From an uncultured Spirochaetaceae bacterium (GTDB lineage Bacteria > Spirochaetota > Spirochaetia > Sphaerochaetales > Sphaerochaetaceae), in assembly GCA_944389065.1 (NCBI GenBank), contig CALXKZ010000069.1:1-64000 (forward strand): a stretch of 64,000 bases of DNA, in the 5' to 3' direction. The notes under the pieces were generated by a model that was not told where the DNA came from, did no database searches, and worked only from the letters and a program-made list of their open reading frames with translations. Positions 43,631 through 52,508 of the stretch are shown here, piece after piece. Position 1 is the stretch's first letter, and every line of letters starts with the position of its first letter. A program made the position numbers and the translations under genes.

Positions 43631-46064
43631 TTTCAAAGCTCTTCCTGTATACAGGCACAGAGAAGAGATACTGAGAGCACTGGAGACGAGCCAGACCATC
43701 ATAGTCGAAAGCCCCACGGGATCGGGAAAGACGACGCAGATACCCCTGATACTCAGGGAGGCCGGCTATGATTCAAATGGCATCATAGGCATAACGCAGC
43801 CAAGGCGCATTGCAGCTCTTTCCGTATGCGATTTCATCAAGAAGCAGATAGGGGACACAGGCTCATATGCAGCATACAAGATGCGTTTTGCCGATACCTC
43901 CTCAAAGGATACCAGAATAAAGATAATGACAGATGGCATCCTCCTGCAGGAGGTCAAGCTGGACAAAACCCTCTCACGCTACTCAGTCATAATGGTGGAT
44001 GAGGCCCATGAAAGAAGCCTGAACATAGATTTCATACTGGGACTTCTGAAGGAGATTGCAGAAAAGCGGAAGGATCTGAAGATCATAATAAGCAGTGCAA
44101 CGATAAACGCTGAGTCATTCTCCAGATTCTTCTCGGATGCCCCTGTGATATCAATAGACAGCAGACCATTCGAGGTCGAGGTGAAGTACTGCCCTGCAGT
44201 CCTTTCCAGGGATACAGAGGATTACTACTACGCAAAGCTTCTCCAGATTGTCCATGAAGCTATGGAAAGCAACATGGGTGATGTGCTCATATTCCTTCCT
44301 GGAGAGGCTGAGATAAAGAATGCCGTCTCTTACCTTGAGAATGCACCATTCGGGAAAAAGCTCACAGTATACCCGCTTTACGGCAGGCTTTCGAAGGAGG
44401 AGCAGGAACGGGTATTCATCCCCACAGAAGAAGGGAAGATGAAGGTTGTTGTCGCCACGAACATCGCAGAGACATCCCTTACCATCGATGGAATCAGGAC
44501 TGTCATCGACTCAGGAATGGCAAAGGTCAATTTCTACAACCAGAAGAACTTCACCTCTGCCCTCCTCCCGATGCCCATCTCCCGTGCGTCTTCAGACCAG
44601 CGGAAAGGACGGGCAGGAAGGACTGCTCCTGGAATCTGCTACAGGATGTATAGCAGACAGAGCTATGAATCCAGACCTGAATACTCAGAAGAGGAGATAC
44701 TCCACTCCGATCTGGCAGAAGTTGTTCTCAGGATGAGTGAGCTTGAGATATACAATACGGACTCATTCCCCTTTATAACACCTCCTAGAAAGAGCGCCCT
44801 CCAGTCAGCGGAAGAAACACTGATGATCATCGGAGCAATCGAGAAGGACCACCGTCTGACAAAAATCGGGGAGATGATGATCTCATTCCCTCTCCTTCCA
44901 AGGCTTTCAAGGGTAATAGTTGAAGCTATCATGAACTATCCGGATGTAATCGGAGCAGTACTTATCGCAGTGGCAACGCTCTCTGCAAAAACCCCTTATG
45001 TGCTTCCGCCTGGAGAAGAACTGCAGGCACGTGATCAGCATAGGACTCTCTCTGATTCCTTCTATGGCGATTTCGTGACGATGCTTAAGCTGTTCAGGCG
45101 CTACAAGGCCATAGAAGGGAAAAAGGGGCGTGAGGACTTCTGCCATAGGAAGTACCTTGATTACGAGACGATGGAGGAGATACAGCATATAAAGACCCAG
45201 CTTGAGGAGATTGTATCGGAAATGGGGATACCTATATCCGATCAGCCGAAGATAGCAGAGTACTTCTGCTGCCTCACAGCGGGCCTAAGACAGTATGTCT
45301 GCATGAAGATCGACAGATTCTCATACCGCTCCATAACTGCTGATAAGATAATGATCCATCCGGGATCGGCATGGTTCAGGGTGCTTCCTGATTTCATACT
45401 TGCAGGAGAGATCGTACAGACAACGAAGATGTACGCACGGCAGGTCTCTCCTTTAAGGAAAGAATGGATCAACAGAGTGGATCCAATGCTTCTGGAGAAT
45501 CTGAGAAGCGGCAGCAGGAAGAAAGCCGGGAAGACCCTTACTTCGCCTGAAGAGAGCCTCAGGGAGATGAGGAAGTACAGAATAAACAAGGGAAAGAGCG
45601 AAGTATACGCTGTTCCTCTAAGCGCTGTAAGCTCAATCCCGGTACGTTCTCCTTCAGTAAAGTTCTACATCCGATGCGGACAATCCCTTTCAAAATGCAT
45701 GTTCAAAGCATCGCGCATCGATAAGGAGATATCACTGATACCGAAGGTGCAGAGCCCTGCGAAGACGAAAATGAAAGGAAAATACAGTCCGGATGACAAA
45801 GAGTTCGGAGAACTCTCATCGCTCATCGATTCAGCGTTTATGCCCATCACATCAGGCAAGAAGAGCTTCTCTTTTCTTGGCATAACAGAAAAAGGCGGAA
45901 GATTTGCCCTTGCACCTTTCCCTTCTGTCGGGAGTGCTGCAAAGGAAACTCTCTTCTCCCTCTCGTCCATGCTGGACAGGATACCTAAAAAGCAGGAGAA
46001 GCTGAGAAGGAAAGCACTGGCTCTGCAGAGCAGGATAACCACAGCCCTCGATATGGATGAGTGA
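43623..46064 (+). CDS. DEAH-box RNA helicase, HrpA/HrpB-like
   Basis: This 813-residue helicase is read from TTG 43623, which has a perfect GGGAGG ribosome site 6 bases before it; the open frame further upstream is inside hisS. Motif I is SPTGSGKTTQIP near residue 30, motif II VDEAHERS near 125, motif III SSAT near 157, motif VI around QRKGRAGRTAPGICYRMY near 324. A helicase-associated domain with HrpA/HrpB-type RALGAIE-like segment follows near 400, then a basic extension. HrpA-type members resolve stalled or collided ribosomes, while HrpB is less known; length is closer to HrpB. Confidence 0.88.
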   Translation: MVDFKALPVYRHREEILRALETSQTIIVESPTGSGKTTQIPLILREAGYDSNGIIGITQPRRIAALSVCDFIKKQIGDTGSYAAYKMRFADTSSKDTRIKIMTDGILLQEVKLDKTLSRYSVIMVDEAHERSLNIDFILGLLKEIAEKRKDLKIIISSATINAESFSRFFSDAPVISIDSRPFEVEVKYCPAVLSRDTEDYYYAKLLQIVHEAMESNMGDVLIFLPGEAEIKNAVSYLENAPFGKKLTVYPLYGRLSKEEQERVFIPTEEGKMKVVVATNIAETSLTIDGIRTVIDSGMAKVNFYNQKNFTSALLPMPISRASSDQRKGRAGRTAPGICYRMYSRQSYESRPEYSEEEILHSDLAEVVLRMSELEIYNTDSFPFITPPRKSALQSAEETLMIIGAIEKDHRLTKIGEMMISFPLLPRLSRVIVEAIMNYPDVIGAVLIAVATLSAKTPYVLPPGEELQARDQHRTLSDSFYGDFVTMLKLFRRYKAIEGKKGREDFCHRKYLDYETMEEIQHIKTQLEEIVSEMGIPISDQPKIAEYFCCLTAGLRQYVCMKIDRFSYRSITADKIMIHPGSAWFRVLPDFILAGEIVQTTKMYARQVSPLRKEWINRVDPMLLENLRSGSRKKAGKTLTSPEESLREMRKYRINKGKSEVYAVPLSAVSSIPVRSPSVKFYIRCGQSLSKCMFKASRIDKEISLIPKVQSPAKTKMKGKYSPDDKEFGELSSLIDSAFMPITSGKKSFSFLGITEKGGRFALAPFPSVGSAAKETLFSLSSMLDRIPKKQEKLRRKALALQSRITTALDMDE

Positions 46065-46096
46065 CCGGCCCCTCCCTCCCAGTGGGAAGGCTGTTC

Positions 46097-46126
46097 TTGA
46101 ATCATGGAATGAATATATGCTAGCAT
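46097..46126 (+). promoter_or_regulatory. Candidate promoter for the ABC-F leader
   Basis: TTGAAT (46097-46102) and TAGCAT (46121-46126) are 18 bases apart, with an extended-10 TG upstream of the latter. The predicted start is near 46133, so the mRNA would begin about at the GGGAGG of the small leader ORF. The match is moderate. Confidence 0.4.
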
Positions 46127-46145
46127 CCTGCAGGGAGGCAGAAAC

Positions 46146-46172
46146 ATGTCATCAATCCAGGAAACAATCTGA
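46146..46172 (+). CDS. Putative 8-codon leader peptide of the ABC-F gene
   Basis: The codons MSSIQETI and TGA follow a perfect GGGAGG (46133-46138) with a 7-base gap. The leader ORF ends 24 bases before the ABC-F ATG. A short complement, TCCAG (46156-46160) within the leader and CTGGA (46185-46189) overlapping the ABC-F ribosome site GGAGG (46187-46191), could hide that site when the leader is not translated. ABC-F resistance genes are often controlled by such ribosome-stalling leaders. This is an inference from layout; the stem is only 5 bp. Confidence 0.4.
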   Translation: MSSIQETI

Positions 46173-46196
46173 TCTGAATCCATTCTGGAGGTACCG

Positions 46197-47708
46197 ATGT
46201 TTCTGCATCTTGACAATATTTCATACTCATACCCGGGTTCGGGCTCTGATCTCTTTTCCGATCTGTCATTATCATTTGCTGAGGGATGGACTGTAATAGC
46301 CGGCGCAAACGGCTCAGGAAAGAGCACTCTCATCTCGATAGCCTCAGGCCTTATCATCCCGGACTCCGGCAGCGTCCGGAGAGGCGGCGTGGCGATACTC
46401 TGCCCACAGGTATTCAGAGGCCTCATGCCTGAGGACTGGAGCGATATATTCTCCGGATCGAACCATGTCGGCATGCTCAAGTCATCTCTGTCCCTCACCG
46501 ATAGTATGATAGAACGAGAGGAGACGCTCTCCGGAGGCGAGAAGAAGAGGCTCCAGATTCTTGCAGCGCTCTCCCACTCTCCTGAGATCCTCGTTCTTGA
46601 TGAACCGACAAACCATCTGGACATGTATAGCAAGGACCTTCTTATCAACGCACTCCGGCTGTTCGATGGCATAGGCATCATCGTCACCCATGACAGAGAA
46701 TTCGCAGCTGCACTGTCATCCAGGACTATCCTCCTTGAGCGCGGCACTGATAAGGCAGCGACCGCAGAGGATATCCCTCTTCCGCTTCCTACGGCACTTG
46801 ATGAAAGCAGCAGAAGACGAAGAGACGGACGTGATTCATATGACAGGATCCTTTCCGCGATATCCAAGGAGAATATGATTGCTAAAATGCTTGGTGAGAA
46901 AAGCCAGTCCAGACAGAAGGCCCTATCTAAAAAAGGAATAAACAGCAAGGATCACGATGCAAAGGCGAAAATCGATGGTGCACGGCTAACGGGAAAGGAT
47001 GCATCCCTTGATGGGGCAATGAGGAATCATCTGTCGCATTCCAGACAGCTTGGAGAGAAGCTGGAATCGAGCACGAAACCCCTGATGAGGAAGGAAGGAT
47101 TGTCTTTTATAGGAAACATGCATGTTCCTGATATCTCCTTCCCTGAATCGGTTATCAATATCGGTGAGTACTCGCTATTCATTCCTTCGCTTTCGGTGAA
47201 GGCAGGGACTCATATAGCGCTCACAGGACGGAATGGAAGCGGCAAGACTCTCTTTCTGAAAGCCCTCTACCATCATCTGGAAGAGCAGGAAAAGAGTAGA
47301 TATGTCCTGTATCTTCCCCAGGAATTCAGCGAAAAGGAGACAGAGAAGATGCACTCTGCATTCGCTTCCCTTGAAGATGATGAGAAGGGACTCATACTAT
47401 CTGACATGTACAGGATGGGTTCCAATCCATCAGCACTCTTCCAGGATTCACTCAATCTGAGTCCCGGTGAGATGAAGAAGCTCGCGATCGCGCTGTCGCG
47501 GAGGAAGGGAAAGACTGTGCTTCTGATGGATGAGCCTACGAACCATCTCGATATAGTATCCATGAGGATACTCGAAAGAATGCTCAGGGAAGACTGCAGG
47601 GATATGACGATGATCCTTGTCAGCCATGATGTGGCATTCCTATCAGCCTGCACCGACACTGAATGGAAAACCGAGCGACGCGGAAACAGAGGAAAGCTGG
47701 GAGTGTAA
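46197..47708 (+). CDS. ABC-F family ATPase
   Basis: This 503-residue protein has two nucleotide-binding domains and no membrane region. NBD1 has Walker A GANGSGKSTLIS near residue 36, signature ETLSGGEKKRLQIL near 109 and Walker B LVLDEPTNHLDMY near 132. NBD2 has GRNGSGKTLFL near 344, LSPGEMKKLAIAL near 424 and LLMDEPTNHLDIV near 441. The linker between them is Lys/Arg/Ser-rich, and the LDEPTNHLD pairs are typical. ABC-F proteins act on ribosomes, in antibiotic protection or translation control. The C-terminus is short, ending 6 bases before the IS256 element. GGAGG precedes ATG with a 5-base gap. Confidence 0.9.
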   Translation: MFLHLDNISYSYPGSGSDLFSDLSLSFAEGWTVIAGANGSGKSTLISIASGLIIPDSGSVRRGGVAILCPQVFRGLMPEDWSDIFSGSNHVGMLKSSLSLTDSMIEREETLSGGEKKRLQILAALSHSPEILVLDEPTNHLDMYSKDLLINALRLFDGIGIIVTHDREFAAALSSRTILLERGTDKAATAEDIPLPLPTALDESSRRRRDGRDSYDRILSAISKENMIAKMLGEKSQSRQKALSKKGINSKDHDAKAKIDGARLTGKDASLDGAMRNHLSHSRQLGEKLESSTKPLMRKEGLSFIGNMHVPDISFPESVINIGEYSLFIPSLSVKAGTHIALTGRNGSGKTLFLKALYHHLEEQEKSRYVLYLPQEFSEKETEKMHSAFASLEDDEKGLILSDMYRMGSNPSALFQDSLNLSPGEMKKLAIALSRRKGKTVLLMDEPTNHLDIVSMRILERMLREDCRDMTMILVSHDVAFLSACTDTEWKTERRGNRGKLGV

Positions 47709-47713
47709 TTCGT

Positions 47714-47725
47714 TTTGTGGACATT
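47714..47725. repeat. Left terminal inverted repeat of the IS256 element
   Basis: TTTGTGGACATT is the exact reverse complement of 49149-49160. Confidence 0.9.
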
Positions 47726-47879
47726 CCCTCTTAGCTAGGTAGAAGAAGGGAAATAATCTGTAGCTGAGGCAGCAGACTGCCACCTTTTACCAGCTATCAG
47801 AAGTCTAGATGCATACAAAGGCGCTGTCAACGAATACCGCTGGCAGTGCCTTTCCTTTCAGTCGATACATTGATCCAGA

Positions 47880-49101
47880 TCAGGCAAAATCCTCATCGCT
47901 TATCCTGTTCGGGAACGAGATCATCAGCTGGGAGACTATAAGGCCCAAGTTGTGCGGCTTGCCGTACCACTTGGCCGTTATGTCCCTCATCGCAAGGAAC
48001 AGCAGCTTCAGAAGCGAATCGTCGGTCGGGAACACCGTTCTGGTCTTTGTAACCTTCCTCAGCTGCCTGTTGAAGCCTTCTATGGCATTGGTTGTATAGA
48101 TCAGGCTCCTCATCTCGTATGGATACTGGAAGAAGGATGTCAGCTCATTCCAGTTGTCCCTCCAGCTCTTCACCGCAGCAGGATACTTCTTCCCCCATTT
48201 TGAGTCGAATGCATCAAGCTGCTCCCATGCATCCTCCTGCGTATTCGCCTTGTAGACCTTCTTGAGGTCGGAGACGAAGCGCGTGGAGGAGCGTATCTGG
48301 TGTATGATGCACCTCTGGATGTCCGTCTGGGGATAGACGGTTGTAATGGCATCGCAGAAGCCGGAGAGCCCATCGACGCAGCAGACGAGTATATCCTGCA
48401 CGCCTCTGGCCTTGAGATCGTTGAGGATGCCCAGCCAGTACTTCGCGCTCTCATTGCCACCTATGTACATCCCCATCACTTCCTTCATCCCATCAAGGCG
48501 GATGCCTATGGCGATGTATACTGCCTTCTTCACGACCAGGCTGTCCTCTTTCACATGGTAGTGGATGGCATCAAGGAACATGACGATGTATTTGCTCTCA
48601 AGCGGCCTAGACTGCCAGGCCTTCGCCTCAGGGAGCACCCTGTCGGTTATCTTGCTGATCATCTCAGCTGATGCCTCTATGCCATAGATGTCCTCGAGAT
48701 GGGATGAGATGTCTCTGGTGGCCATGCCCTTTGCATACATCGAGATGACCCTGCTCTCTATGTCCGATACATCCCTCTGATGCTTCTTCACGATCTGCGG
48801 CTCGAATGTGCTGTTCCGGTCACGAGGCACCTCGAGGTCCATGTCCCCGAATGATGTCGTGACTTTCTTGCTCCTGTGGCCATTGCGGCTGTTTGCTCCG
48901 CTTTCCCCGCTATGCTCGTATTTCTCATAGCCGAGATGGTCGTCAAGCTCTCCCTCAAGCATCTCCTGCAGCATCGGGGGAGAACATGTCCCTGAACATA
49001 TCCTCGATGTCCTTTGCGCTCTTGATGTCGAATTCATCAATGAGCTTCGAAATGAGTTCCTTCCTTTCAGGGCTCAATTGTTTTGCCGGCTTCTTTGCCA
49101 T
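47880..49101 (-). pseudogene. IS256-family transposase, frameshifted in a C run
   Basis: A DDE transposase of about 406 residues. The N-terminal part begins at ATG 49101 (MAKKPAKQLSPERK) and reads to MFRDMFSP. The expected continuation MLQEMLEGELDDHLGYEKYE lies in the adjacent frame. The break falls at a run of five G on the plus strand, 48976-48980 (CCCCC in the gene); four would restore one frame. DDE-type catalytic segments are intact: FLDAIHYHV, VCCVDGLSGF and the late NAIEGFNRQLRK region with its Glu. It is either an inactivating insertion or a slippage signal. IS256 elements usually have one uninterrupted gene, so inactivation is more likely. Confidence 0.85.
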
Positions 49102-49148
49102 ATACAAACTCCTATGCCTTCCTCTTTTCCAGCATAGGAGCTTTTTCA

Positions 49149-49160
49149 AATGTCCACAAA
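49149..49160. repeat. Right terminal inverted repeat of the IS256 element
   Basis: AATGTCCACAAA is the exact reverse complement of 47714-47725. The transposase start codon lies about 48 bases inside this end. Confidence 0.9.
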
Positions 49161-49202
49161 CTTATTTACAGTCTCGGAAAGCTGCTGGCTCATTGCTGAA
49201 AA

Positions 49203-49234
49203 GAAGAAGGCAGGATCCTCTCCCCGATCCTGCC
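49203..49234 (-). terminator. Terminator of the glycerate kinase gene
   Basis: A 9-bp perfect stem (GGCAGGATC with GATCCTGCC, arms at 49209-49217 and 49226-49234) is followed, on the minus strand, by TTCTTCTTTT. It lies 24 bases after the glycerate kinase stop. Confidence 0.85.
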
Positions 49235-49257
49235 TCCGTTATCACAAGAGTCTTCTG

Positions 49258-50406
49258 TCAGGCACCAAGCCTCTTCATGAATCTCAGAAGGTTGTCCATC
49301 GTGAGCTTCATGTCGCTCTCAGCCCTTGGACGTGCCTCCTTGTATGGCACAGCGACGCGGTTGGTGGAGAATATGCCGACAACACCCTCGCCGTATGCAG
49401 GCTCGATATTGTCTCCGATATCGCCGACAACAGCGATAACAGGGATTCCCATGGCCTTTGCCTTCCTTGCTACACCGATCACGACCTTTCCTCTCAGGGA
49501 CTGGCCATCAATCTTGCCTTCACCTGTGAAGATGAAATCAGCATCGGAGGCAATCTCATCGAACTTGGTGACATCGAGCACAGTCTCTATGCCCATCTGA
49601 AGCTCGCCATTGAAGAATGCTTTCATGCCTCCGCCCATTCCTCCTGCAGCGCCGCTTCCAGCAATCGCCTGAAGGTCAATGCCAAGCTCCTTCCTGACCA
49701 GATCTGCCAGCTTCATCATCTTGCCATCAAGGACCTTCACCATGTTCTCATCAGCGCCTTTCTGCGGACCATAGACAGCAGAGGCCCCTGTAGGACCATA
49801 GAAAGGATTGTCTATATCGCACATGATAGTCACAGGAAGCGCTTTCACATCCTCATCAAGGGTTGAGATATCGATATGGGCAATCTCGTCCAGAGTTCCG
49901 CCGACAGGAACGAACTTCTTTCCATCCTTATCGAAGAATCCAACTCCGCATGCTGCAGCAGCTCCGCATCCGGCATCGTTTGTCGCACTTCCGCCAAGAC
50001 CTATGACCAGCTTCTTCGCGCCATTCTTCGCAGCATGGAGAATAAGCTCTCCCACACCATATGTCGTTGTCTTCGAAGGATCCTTCCTGTCTCCAACCTG
50101 GGGAAGCCCGGCAGATGCAGCCATCTCAATGACAGCGGTTTTATCAGGAAGCATGCCATAGAAGCTCTCAATCTCCTCATTCCATGGACCATGTGTCTTA
50201 AGCGTGATCTTATCCCCGCCAAGAGCCGTAAGGAATGAATCTACGCTGCCCTCTCCGCCGTCCGCCACAGGAATCTGGACTACACTGCAGTCAGGATAGT
50301 ATGAAAGGATCCTCTCCTTCATGATTGAAATGATCTTCTCGCTTGACATCGTTCCCTTGAACGAATCAGGTATAAGTACTGCTTTCTTCATATAATGCAA
50401 AACCAC
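49258..50406 (-). CDS. glxK: Glycerate kinase, GlxK type
   Basis: This glycerate kinase of up to 382 residues is the GlxK/GckA family (glycerate 2- or 3-kinase, glyoxylate and serine routes). MKKAVLIPDSFKGTMSS and IPVADGGEGSVDSFL near the N-terminus hold the conserved substrate Asp and Gly-rich loops, and GLGGSATNDAGCGAAAACG near residue 133 and FTGEGKIDGQSLRGKV near 300 are the ATP-binding segments. Start is ambiguous between GTG 50406 and ATG 50391. The only good Shine-Dalgarno, GGAGG at 50428-50432, is separated by a 15-base hairpin. Confidence 0.88.
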   Translation of the reverse strand: MVLHYMKKAVLIPDSFKGTMSSEKIISIMKERILSYYPDCSVVQIPVADGGEGSVDSFLTALGGDKITLKTHGPWNEEIESFYGMLPDKTAVIEMAASAGLPQVGDRKDPSKTTTYGVGELILHAAKNGAKKLVIGLGGSATNDAGCGAAAACGVGFFDKDGKKFVPVGGTLDEIAHIDISTLDEDVKALPVTIMCDIDNPFYGPTGASAVYGPQKGADENMVKVLDGKMMKLADLVRKELGIDLQAIAGSGAAGGMGGGMKAFFNGELQMGIETVLDVTKFDEIASDADFIFTGEGKIDGQSLRGKVVIGVARKAKAMGIPVIAVVGDIGDNIEPAYGEGVVGIFSTNRVAVPYKEARPRAESDMKLTMDNLLRFMKRLGA

Positions 50407-50421
50407 AGCTGGAAACCAGCT
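50407..50421. other. Small hairpin between the Shine-Dalgarno and glycerate kinase start
   Basis: AGCTGG-AAA-CCAGCT is a perfect 6-bp stem. It lies between GGAGG (50428-50432) and the start codon at 50406/50391. If folded, the effective distance from GGAGG to GTG 50406 is 6 bases. It is followed by five T on the plus strand, so a terminator reading on that strand is also possible though no plus-strand gene ends there. Confidence 0.4.
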
Positions 50422-50513
50422 TTTTGTCCTCCTTATGGTAAATACTATAAGATAGAAACAGACAAATCGGAAGAGGAACCAGCTATAAGAAGCTTCTAAA
50501 TAAGCCCATCTGT

Positions 50514-52376
50514 TCAGAATTTCCTGTCATAGAGCAATGCAGCCAGCATTACAACGAATACTGAACCAACATTATGGACCAAGGCCCCCGTTGTCGGTGT
50601 CAGTAAGCCAAGAATCGACAATGTCACTGCCACAGCATTGATGCAAAGCGAAAGCGAAATACTCAGCCGTATCGTATTGACTGCTGCATTGGAAAGCCTT
50701 TTAAGGTACGGAATCTTACCAAGATCATCGCCCATGAGCGCAATATCCGCAGCCTCTATTGCTATATCGCTCCCGATTGCCCCCATTGCTATACCTGTAT
50801 CGGCGCTTTTCAGAGCAGGGGCATCATTGACTCCATCGCCGATCATTGCGACAGATTCGCCACTCTTCTGGATTTCTCCGATGATATCCACCTTCTGGGA
50901 AGGGAGAAGCCCTGAATGGATATCCTTGAGTCCCAGTTCCGAGGCAATGTATTCTGCGGCTTCGGGATTATCACCGGTGAGAAGTACCGTCCTCACTCCT
51001 ATTCCATGGAGGCTTGAGAGCATTTCCCTTGCTCCGCTGCGGATCTGGTCTGAGAAAGCAGCGATGAGCGATGCTTTTCCATCGATTGCCACTATCATCA
51101 CAGCTTTTCCCTGGCTGCTTAGTCTCCGGATTCCATCCTCTGCGTTTTCCGCATAGATACCATGCTCAGCCATCATCCTCATATTGCCGCAGAGGATGCT
51201 GTGCCCACTGACCTCTGCGTCGATTCCCCTTCCTGCCTCCATGGAGAATGCTGATGGATCCTGGAGCTCCACGCCCTTCTCCTCAGCATATGCCACAAGA
51301 GCGGAAGCCAGAGGATGGCTGCTTCTTTTTTCAGCGGAGGCAGCCATTGAAAGGGCAAACCGCTCCTCCGTTCCATCGCTGAGGATGATATCAGAGACAA
51401 CAGGCTTTCCATATGTCAGTGTACCGGTCTTGTCGAATGCGATGACATTTGTCTTCCCCATCTTCTCAAGAGCTTCCCCAGATTTTATGATCACTCCATT
51501 CTTCGTTGCCTGCCCGATCGCGGCCATAATCGCAGTGGGAGTTGCAAGAACAAGGGCACAAGGGCAGAATACGACAAGAACCGTAACAGCTCTTACGATA
51601 TCCCCGGTGATAAAGTATGCTGCTATAGCAATCAGAAGAGCTGCAGGAACCAGCCAGCTTGCCCATCTGTCAGCTATGCGCTGTATCGGGGCTTTGTTTC
51701 TGTCAGCTTCATCCACAAGCCTGATAAGCTGCTCAAGCGAGCTGTCCTTGCCGACTCTCTCGGCCTTCATGTCCACAGATCCATAGAGATTGATTGTGCC
51801 GGAATAAAGCTCATCGCCGGGATTCTTATCGACGGGTAGCGATTCTCCGGTCAGAACGGACTGGTCAACAGAGGTATTCCCGCTGACTATCACGCCATCC
51901 ACCGGAATGCTCTCTCCAGGAAGGACTCTTATCATATCACCAACCGCAATGCTCTCAGGGGCTACGATCTCCTCCTTCCCATTCCTGATTCTCCTTGCTG
52001 TCTGAGGGACTATCCTTATAAGCTTCTCCAGCCCTCTTCTCGCTCTCTCTGTTGTCTTATCCTCAAGGATTGCCCCTATTGCCATGATGAAGGCGACCTC
52101 CCCCGCCGCAAAGAGATCACCTATAGCTATAGCCGCTATCATTGCTATTGATATCAGAAGTGCTGATGATATCTTTGATATCCCCTGATTGAATATTACA
52201 CGCCAGATGGCAAGATACAGAAGCGGTATACCGGAGATTACCACGGAAGCCCAGGCAGGATCCACCGCAAGCACGATTCCCCTGAGGGAAAGGACAAAGC
52301 TCAGAATAAGGAAGACACCGCTGACGATTGTCATAAGTATTCCTGCAAGTAAATCATCCAGTCTTTTCATCATCAT
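50514..52376 (-). CDS. P1B-type metal ATPase without HMA domain
   Basis: This protein of about 620 residues has the actuator motif LTGESLPVDK near residue 180, the CPC motif in VVFCPCALVLATP near 288, the phosphorylated DKTGTLTYG near 330 and GDGVNDAPAL near 520. It carries no N-terminal metal-binding domain. The final helices contain LVHNVGSVFVVMLAALL, a pattern more like the Mn/Fe/Co-type P1B ATPases (CtpC/CtpD-like) than like CadA, so substrate is open. Start is uncertain: 52376 opens the ATG-ATG-ATG run, while 52403 and 52487 are also in frame. It is divergent from a TetR gene. Confidence 0.85.
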   Translation of the reverse strand: MMMKRLDDLLAGILMTIVSGVFLILSFVLSLRGIVLAVDPAWASVVISGIPLLYLAIWRVIFNQGISKISSALLISIAMIAAIAIGDLFAAGEVAFIMAIGAILEDKTTERARRGLEKLIRIVPQTARRIRNGKEEIVAPESIAVGDMIRVLPGESIPVDGVIVSGNTSVDQSVLTGESLPVDKNPGDELYSGTINLYGSVDMKAERVGKDSSLEQLIRLVDEADRNKAPIQRIADRWASWLVPAALLIAIAAYFITGDIVRAVTVLVVFCPCALVLATPTAIMAAIGQATKNGVIIKSGEALEKMGKTNVIAFDKTGTLTYGKPVVSDIILSDGTEERFALSMAASAEKRSSHPLASALVAYAEEKGVELQDPSAFSMEAGRGIDAEVSGHSILCGNMRMMAEHGIYAENAEDGIRRLSSQGKAVMIVAIDGKASLIAAFSDQIRSGAREMLSSLHGIGVRTVLLTGDNPEAAEYIASELGLKDIHSGLLPSQKVDIIGEIQKSGESVAMIGDGVNDAPALKSADTGIAMGAIGSDIAIEAADIALMGDDLGKIPYLKRLSNAAVNTIRLSISLSLCINAVAVTLSILGLLTPTTGALVHNVGSVFVVMLAALLYDRKF

Positions 52377-52405
52377 CTCGCTTACGGAAATATCCTTCAC
52401 CATTA

Positions 52406-52440
52406 CGGTACACAATGTTCTATAATGCATATTATGTACG
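52406..52440. promoter_or_regulatory. First candidate TetR site in the ATPase-TetR intergenic region
   Basis: CGGTACA (52406-52412) and TGTACG (52435-52440) are imperfect inverted copies of the motif at 52475-52500, around AT-rich DNA with TATAAT/TATAGA boxes in both directions. It overlaps the likely promoter of the ATPase gene. Spacing differs from the second site, so it is weaker evidence. Confidence 0.4.
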
Positions 52441-52474
52441 CTGGGAATAATCAATTCTCTCTGTTTATTCCTTA

Positions 52475-52500
52475 CCGTACAAATCATCGAATCTGTACGG
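52475..52500. promoter_or_regulatory. Second candidate TetR operator
   Basis: CCGTACA (52475-52481) and TGTACGG (52494-52500) form a perfect 7-bp inverted repeat with 12 bases between. It ends 8 bases before the TetR ATG at 52509. Sharing the TACCGTAC core with the site near the ATPase start fits joint control of both genes by the TetR protein. Confidence 0.55.
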
Positions 52501-52508
52501 GGATAATC

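Larger units (their letters stand above)
47714..49160 (-). mobile_element. IS256-family insertion sequence
   Basis: The element is bounded by a 12-bp inverted repeat, TTTGTGGACATT at 47714-47725 and AATGTCCACAAA at 49149-49160. It contains one transposase gene on the minus strand (frameshifted). It is inserted 6 bases after the ABC-F stop and before the glycerate kinase terminator. I saw no convincing target-site duplication in the adjacent bases, so the insertion may be old or the outermost bases slightly different. Confidence 0.85.

Noticed and set aside
47705-49170. Target-site duplication of the IS256 element
   Set aside because: I compared the bases next to both inverted repeats and saw no convincing 8-9 base direct repeat.
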